From Nitrospira sp. (GTDB taxonomy: Bacteria; Nitrospirota; Nitrospiria; Nitrospirales; Nitrospiraceae), in assembly GCA_024330965.1 (NCBI GenBank), contig JANDJL010000014.1, positions 1 through 64,000 of the forward strand: 64,000 bases of DNA, read 5' to 3'. The notes beneath the pieces were generated by a model. The model had not been told where the DNA came from, made no database searches, and worked only from the letters and a program-made list of their open reading frames with translations. Position 1 is the first letter of the stretch. Each line of letters starts with the position of its first letter. The translations under genes were made by a program, and so were the position numbers. Shown here piece by piece: positions 60,899 to 64,000 of the stretch.

Positions 60899-61369
60899 TT
60901 GTTTCTCCCGGTGGGAAGAGGGGATGGAACTCTTCCCACGGGCTGTTCGCGTCTCCTCAGTTGAGCGGTAACCTGAACTCCAAGACGGTTATGAGCGGAG
61001 CCATAGCATCACACCACCTTCCGACTATAAGACTCGCCCATGGCCGAGTGTGGGTCTTTGTTTCCGCAGCCGGACACTTCGCCCCCCCTCACAAAGAAGA
61101 CAGAAAGATCTGCACACCGTCTCATTTCAACAAACCGGCGATGCCAGCCGTGAAAGTGTCCGCCTTGTCAGCCCCCCAACAGTGACCCCGAACCGACCTT
61201 GCGGTCTCTCCCAGACTAGACCACGAACGCAAACCGTTTTGCTGGAGACCTTCCCCCGGACGCCAGAAGCAGCCGCTCTCGCAACAGCCTCCGTCACCGT
61301 CATTTGATTGCAGGCCACGGCGCCGGAACGATTTCAAGCCGGAGGATCGCGATCTTTCCCCCTCTCACT
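60899..61369. other. 470-bp gap upstream of the riboswitch
   Basis: This gap lies between btuD (ending at 61370) and the riboswitch. It should hold the end of the btuFCD transcript and the promoter of the btuB operon, or simply read through. A perfect inverted repeat GTGGGAAGAG/CTCTTCCCAC occurs at 60911-60939. No supported gene is visible: minus-strand frames at 61122-61337 have no recognisable content. Confidence 0.45.
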
Positions 61370-62230
61370 TCACACCGCCTGCATCGACAGTGTCACGCGC
61401 GGCCCCCCGGTTTCCGGATGACGATCGATCACCACATCACATCCGTAGACAGACCGTAAGATCTCCGGCTTGATGATCTCGGCCGGTGTTCCGATCGCCC
61501 GAACCGTCCCTTCCCTCACCATCACCACACGTCCGCAGAGCAGGCTTGCCACATTGAGATCATGAGTAACGAGCACAATGGCAAGCTGCCGCTCCTTTGC
61601 CAGCCGACGCACCACCGCACACACGTCAATTTGGTGGCTGAGGTCGAGAAAGGCGGTCGGTTCATCGAGCAGCAGCACACGAGGCTCTTGGGCTAAGGCC
61701 CTCGCAATCAAAACCCGCTGCCGCTCTCCGCCGGAGAGATCGGAGATGAGGCGATCGGCCAATGCCAGCACGTTGGTCTCCGCCATGGCCCGATGCACGG
61801 CCACGAGGTCCGCCTCTTGTTCCGCCCCGGCCCCCACGTTCCACCAACCGGCTTTCCGATGGGGGAATCGTCCCATCAACACAGTCTCCGCAACAGAAAA
61901 GGGAAAGAGCGGCGCTGGTTCTTGTGGAACCAAGGCGAGGATCCTGGCCATTTCAAGCGGTGGACGGTCGGCGATCGGCCGCCCCTCCAGATAAATGGCT
62001 CCCGCATCTGGACGCAGCAGGCCGGCCATCAGTTTCAGCAGCGAGGACTTGCCCGAGCCATTGGGACCGACGATGCCAACAATTTCTCCGAAGGCGACAT
62101 CGAATGAGACCTGCTCCACCGTCCAGGATCGGCCCGGTTGCGGCCGGTCATACCGAAAGGAAACCTCTTCGACGGCCATCGCCGGAGTTCCGACCGTCCG
62201 TTCAAGACCGTTGAAGCTTGGAATCTGCAT
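61370..62230 (-). CDS. btuD: ABC transporter ATPase for B12/corrinoid import (BtuD-like)
   Basis: This 286-residue ATPase of the siderophore/B12 class has Walker A VGPNGSGKSSLLKL, the signature LSGGERQRVLIARALAQ, Walker B VLLLDEPTAFLD, and the H-loop VLVTHDLNV. Pairing with a BtuC-type permease (5 bp upstream) and a BtuF-like binding protein, plus the B12 genes beyond, supports corrinoid import. Sequence alone cannot exclude an iron-siderophore cargo. Confidence 0.88.
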   Translation of the reverse strand: MQIPSFNGLERTVGTPAMAVEEVSFRYDRPQPGRSWTVEQVSFDVAFGEIVGIVGPNGSGKSSLLKLMAGLLRPDAGAIYLEGRPIADRPPLEMARILALVPQEPAPLFPFSVAETVLMGRFPHRKAGWWNVGAGAEQEADLVAVHRAMAETNVLALADRLISDLSGGERQRVLIARALAQEPRVLLLDEPTAFLDLSHQIDVCAVVRRLAKERQLAIVLVTHDLNVASLLCGRVVMVREGTVRAIGTPAEIIKPEILRSVYGCDVVIDRHPETGGPRVTLSMQAV

Positions 62231-62235
62231 CGGCC

Positions 62236-63408
62236 CTACACCATCCGACTTTTCTGCGCCAACAGAAAATAGAGAAAAACCGGCCCCCCGGCCAACGCCG
62301 TCACAACCCCGACTGGAATTTCCGAGGGAGCCAAGAGCGTACGGGCTACCGTGTCTGAAAGGACTAAAAAACTTCCCCCCACAAGAGCAGCCGCAGGCAT
62401 CAAGAGCCGATGGTCCGCCCCGACGGCCATCCGAACCAGATGAGGCACCACCATCCCTACAAACCCGATCATGCCGCTGACAGAGACCACCGCGCCAACT
62501 AGCAATGCCGCCACGACATACAGGCGTTTCTTCAGCCGTTCGACGTCAACTCCTAACGACCGTGCCGTCTCCTCGCCCTGTGTCAGCACATTTAAGGCCG
62601 GGGCGTGATACAACAGCCATCCAGCCCCTGCCGTCACACAAGCGGCAATCCCCAGCAATCCGCTCCATCCCGGAACGGCCACCGACCCCATGAGCCAAGC
62701 GATTAGTCCGGCTGAACGGGCCGGCTCCATAATCGATGTCATGAACATGATGAGGGCTGTGAGCACAGCATTGAGGACGACCCCGGCCAACAACAGTCCA
62801 TGAATCGGCAATCGGCCATGGGATTGAGCGAGCGTGTAGATCACCACCAAGGTGGCGAGCCCTCCCACAAATCCCCAGATCGACACCGTCAACACTCCCA
62901 TTGAAAACGCCCCTGAAAACGCCGCTCCTCCCAGCAGTGTCGCCGCCGTGATACCCAGAGCGGCACCGCTGGAGACACCCAGCACATAAGGGTCGGCGAG
63001 AGGATTGCGCAGCAAGGCTTGTAGGGTCGCTCCTACGATCGCCAGGGTACCCCCGACAAGAAAACCCATCAACACGCGGGGAAATCGAACCTGGAGAAGA
63101 ATGACTCCCACCGGTCCAATAGCCTCATCGGTATGGTCGCTCGTCACCAGATTCCACAAGGCCGCGAGCCAATCGCTTCCTGTCACATCGACTGCTCCGA
63201 ACTTGGTACAGACAATCATGACGACGAACGCCCCAGCCAGCAACCAGGCAAGGACAAGCCGCTGGTGGCGCTCAGTCAACACGGCGCCGGTTTTTACCCA
63301 CTCAAACTCGAGGGACCGCGTCACCGGACAGGACGTTTGTGATCCAACCGTTGTCGGTATCAACGGCCTCGTCTGTTCACCTGACCTCACTGACCTCACC
63401 GACCTCAC
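62236..63408 (-). CDS. btuC: FecCD/BtuC-type ABC permease
   Basis: This permease of about 390 residues has ten membrane segments and the family marks RFPRVLMGFLVGGTLAIVGA, TLQALLRNPLADPYVLGVSS (close to the GNPLADPYxLG consensus) and MIGFVGMVVPHLVRMAVG. It imports corrinoid with BtuD and BtuF. A GTG at 63408 fits best: it follows the btuF stop (63410) at once, and GGAGGG lies 7 bases upstream. The first 45 residues are then a polar extension not usual in BtuC, encoded partly by a 9-bp repeat; a GTG at 63282 would give a normal length. Confidence 0.85.
   Translation of the reverse strand: MRSVRSVRSGEQTRPLIPTTVGSQTSCPVTRSLEFEWVKTGAVLTERHQRLVLAWLLAGAFVVMIVCTKFGAVDVTGSDWLAALWNLVTSDHTDEAIGPVGVILLQVRFPRVLMGFLVGGTLAIVGATLQALLRNPLADPYVLGVSSGAALGITAATLLGGAAFSGAFSMGVLTVSIWGFVGGLATLVVIYTLAQSHGRLPIHGLLLAGVVLNAVLTALIMFMTSIMEPARSAGLIAWLMGSVAVPGWSGLLGIAACVTAGAGWLLYHAPALNVLTQGEETARSLGVDVERLKKRLYVVAALLVGAVVSVSGMIGFVGMVVPHLVRMAVGADHRLLMPAAALVGGSFLVLSDTVARTLLAPSEIPVGVVTALAGGPVFLYFLLAQKSRMV
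63382..63408. repeat. 9-bp triple tandem repeat at the btuC start
   Basis: TGACCTCAC occurs twice perfectly (63382-63390, 63391-63399) and once with one change (63400-63408). On the coding strand it reads GTG AGG TCx three times, so each unit supplies an in-frame GTG that could start btuC. Confidence 0.75.
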
Positions 63409-63409
63409 G

Positions 63410-64000
63410 TCAAAACCCTCCGGCTGAAGAGGGAGCGGGCTGAGACGGGTGCAGAATGGTCGCAAGGTGATCCAACCCTTCAACAATCCGTGGCCCCGGA
63501 CGATTCAACCAATCCGCTGGAACGTGATGGACCCGTCCTCGTTTGATCGCCGACAGACCGGTCCACCGTTGCCAGATCCGCTGCTGCTCCTCTGCCATAC
63601 CCTCGGTCGCTCCGACAGGAAAGATCAACACTTCAGGATCTTCGAGGAGCACCGTTTCGATGCTCAACCGTGGATACGCATCGTGGCTCTTGGCGGCGAT
63701 ATTGATTCCGCCGGCCAACCCGATCAGTTGATCGATAAAACTCCCTGGCCCGACGGTGATCAACGGCTCACTGTTCAAGACATAGAGCACCCGCACCGGT
63801 GCTTGCCCTTGGACCCGCTGCTTGACGGCAGCGATACGCCGCCGCAATTCCATCACGAGCGCGGCGGCTTCCGCCTCCCGCTCGACCATGCGCCCAAGGG
63901 TCTGAACCTGCGCGAGCACACCATCTACTGTCCGACCGGCTAGAAAAAATACCGGAATGTGTAACCGATCCAGTGAGGCAACGAGATCAGGTTTCACAAA
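63410..64000 (-). CDS. btuF: BtuF-like periplasmic corrinoid-binding protein, C-terminal part (cut by window edge)
   Basis: About 196 residues of a class III substrate-binding protein are visible; the N-terminal domain and signal peptide lie beyond the right edge. The visible part holds the linking helix region (DLVASLDRLHIPVFFLAGRT) and the C-terminal domain with LYVLNSEPLITVGPGSFIDQ. The end is VHHVPADWLNRPGPRIVEGL, the usual C-terminal pattern of BtuF/FhuD-type proteins. The GTG at 63997 is internal. It delivers ligand to the BtuC/BtuD pair encoded directly after it. Confidence 0.85.
   Translation of the reverse strand, partial: FVKPDLVASLDRLHIPVFFLAGRTVDGVLAQVQTLGRMVEREAEAAALVMELRRRIAAVKQRVQGQAPVRVLYVLNSEPLITVGPGSFIDQLIGLAGGINIAAKSHDAYPRLSIETVLLEDPEVLIFPVGATEGMAEEQQRIWQRWTGLSAIKRGRVHHVPADWLNRPGPRIVEGLDHLATILHPSQPAPSSAGGF

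Noticed and set aside
61122..61337. Minus-strand small frames upstream of the riboswitch
   Set aside because: Two overlapping frames are open but neither has a ribosome site or recognisable content.
1..64000. CRISPR arrays, rRNA genes, prophage or secretion-system clusters
   Set aside because: No regularly spaced repeats, rRNA sequences, or phage or secretion genes were seen anywhere in the window.

Overview
The window reads like an ordinary chromosome segment of a GC-rich, diderm bacterium. LPS export and lipid A genes (LptF, LptG, LpxD), an AsmA-like envelope set (YdbH, YnbE, YdbL) and a TonB-dependent receptor all require an outer membrane. The gene styles (large DHH-CBS-tRNA nucleotidyltransferase fusion, PduO-type adenosyltransferase, FAD/Fe-S dehydrogenase fusions, many small conserved unknowns) suggest phylum Nitrospirota, probably Nitrospira-like. 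That assignment is inference; no marker gene (rRNA, nxr, amo) lies in the window.

Layout. 1-1.5 kb: insertion-sequence remains (3' part of an ISL3-type transposase and an IS256-like C-terminal scrap). 1.5-14.4 kb: housekeeping genes on both strands: an atypical SDR protein, a CPBP protease, an amidohydrolase, a DnaJ-domain protein, an MFS transporter, a DUF6573-like protein, the DHH-CBS-nucleotidyltransferase, and an operon of TVP38, a flavin disulfide reductase and DUF3047. 15-18.5 kb: ydbH-ynbE-ydbL. 19-25.8 kb: mostly small plus-strand genes (P-II-like, BACON-like secreted protein, YihY, ComEA-like, GNAT, Sel1 lipoprotein), then a decayed methyltransferase pseudogene. 25.8-28.4 kb: hrpB. 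28.4-29.2 kb: an AT-rich gap between convergent genes with three perfect 9-bp DnaA boxes and several palindromes. 29.2-37.4 kb: a lactate/glycolate-type dehydrogenase fusion with a beta-grasp partner, small genes, a D-2-hydroxyacid dehydrogenase, a TPR protein and a cold-shock protein.

37.7-42.9 kb is an envelope-lipid cluster: lptF-lptG, a ketosynthase, an acyl carrier protein with a Lys/Ala-rich tail, and lpxD. 43-51.5 kb (minus strand) is a chemosensory operon: CheW, a chemoreceptor with an unusual signalling tip, a two-Hpt CheA-like kinase, a receiver/coiled-coil protein and an unrecognised 297-residue protein. No CheR, CheB or CheY is nearby.

51.7-64 kb (minus strand, running off the right edge) is a vitamin B12 uptake and remodelling locus. 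It holds btuF-btuC-btuD, then a cobalamin riboswitch, then btuB, a Cys-rich protein, bluB, adenosyltransferase, cobU, cobT, cobS, cbiB, cobD and cbiZ. Together these import corrinoids, strip the wrong lower ligand (CbiZ), rebuild the aminopropanol arm (CobD, CbiB), make dimethylbenzimidazole (BluB) and assemble adenosylcobalamin (CobU, CobT, CobS). No corrin-ring synthesis gene is in the window, so its main visible role is salvage and remodelling.

The most unusual signals are the DnaA-box cluster, the acyl carrier protein tail beside lpxD, the adaptation-gene-free chemosensory operon, and perfect or near-perfect short tandem duplications sitting on gene starts and ends.
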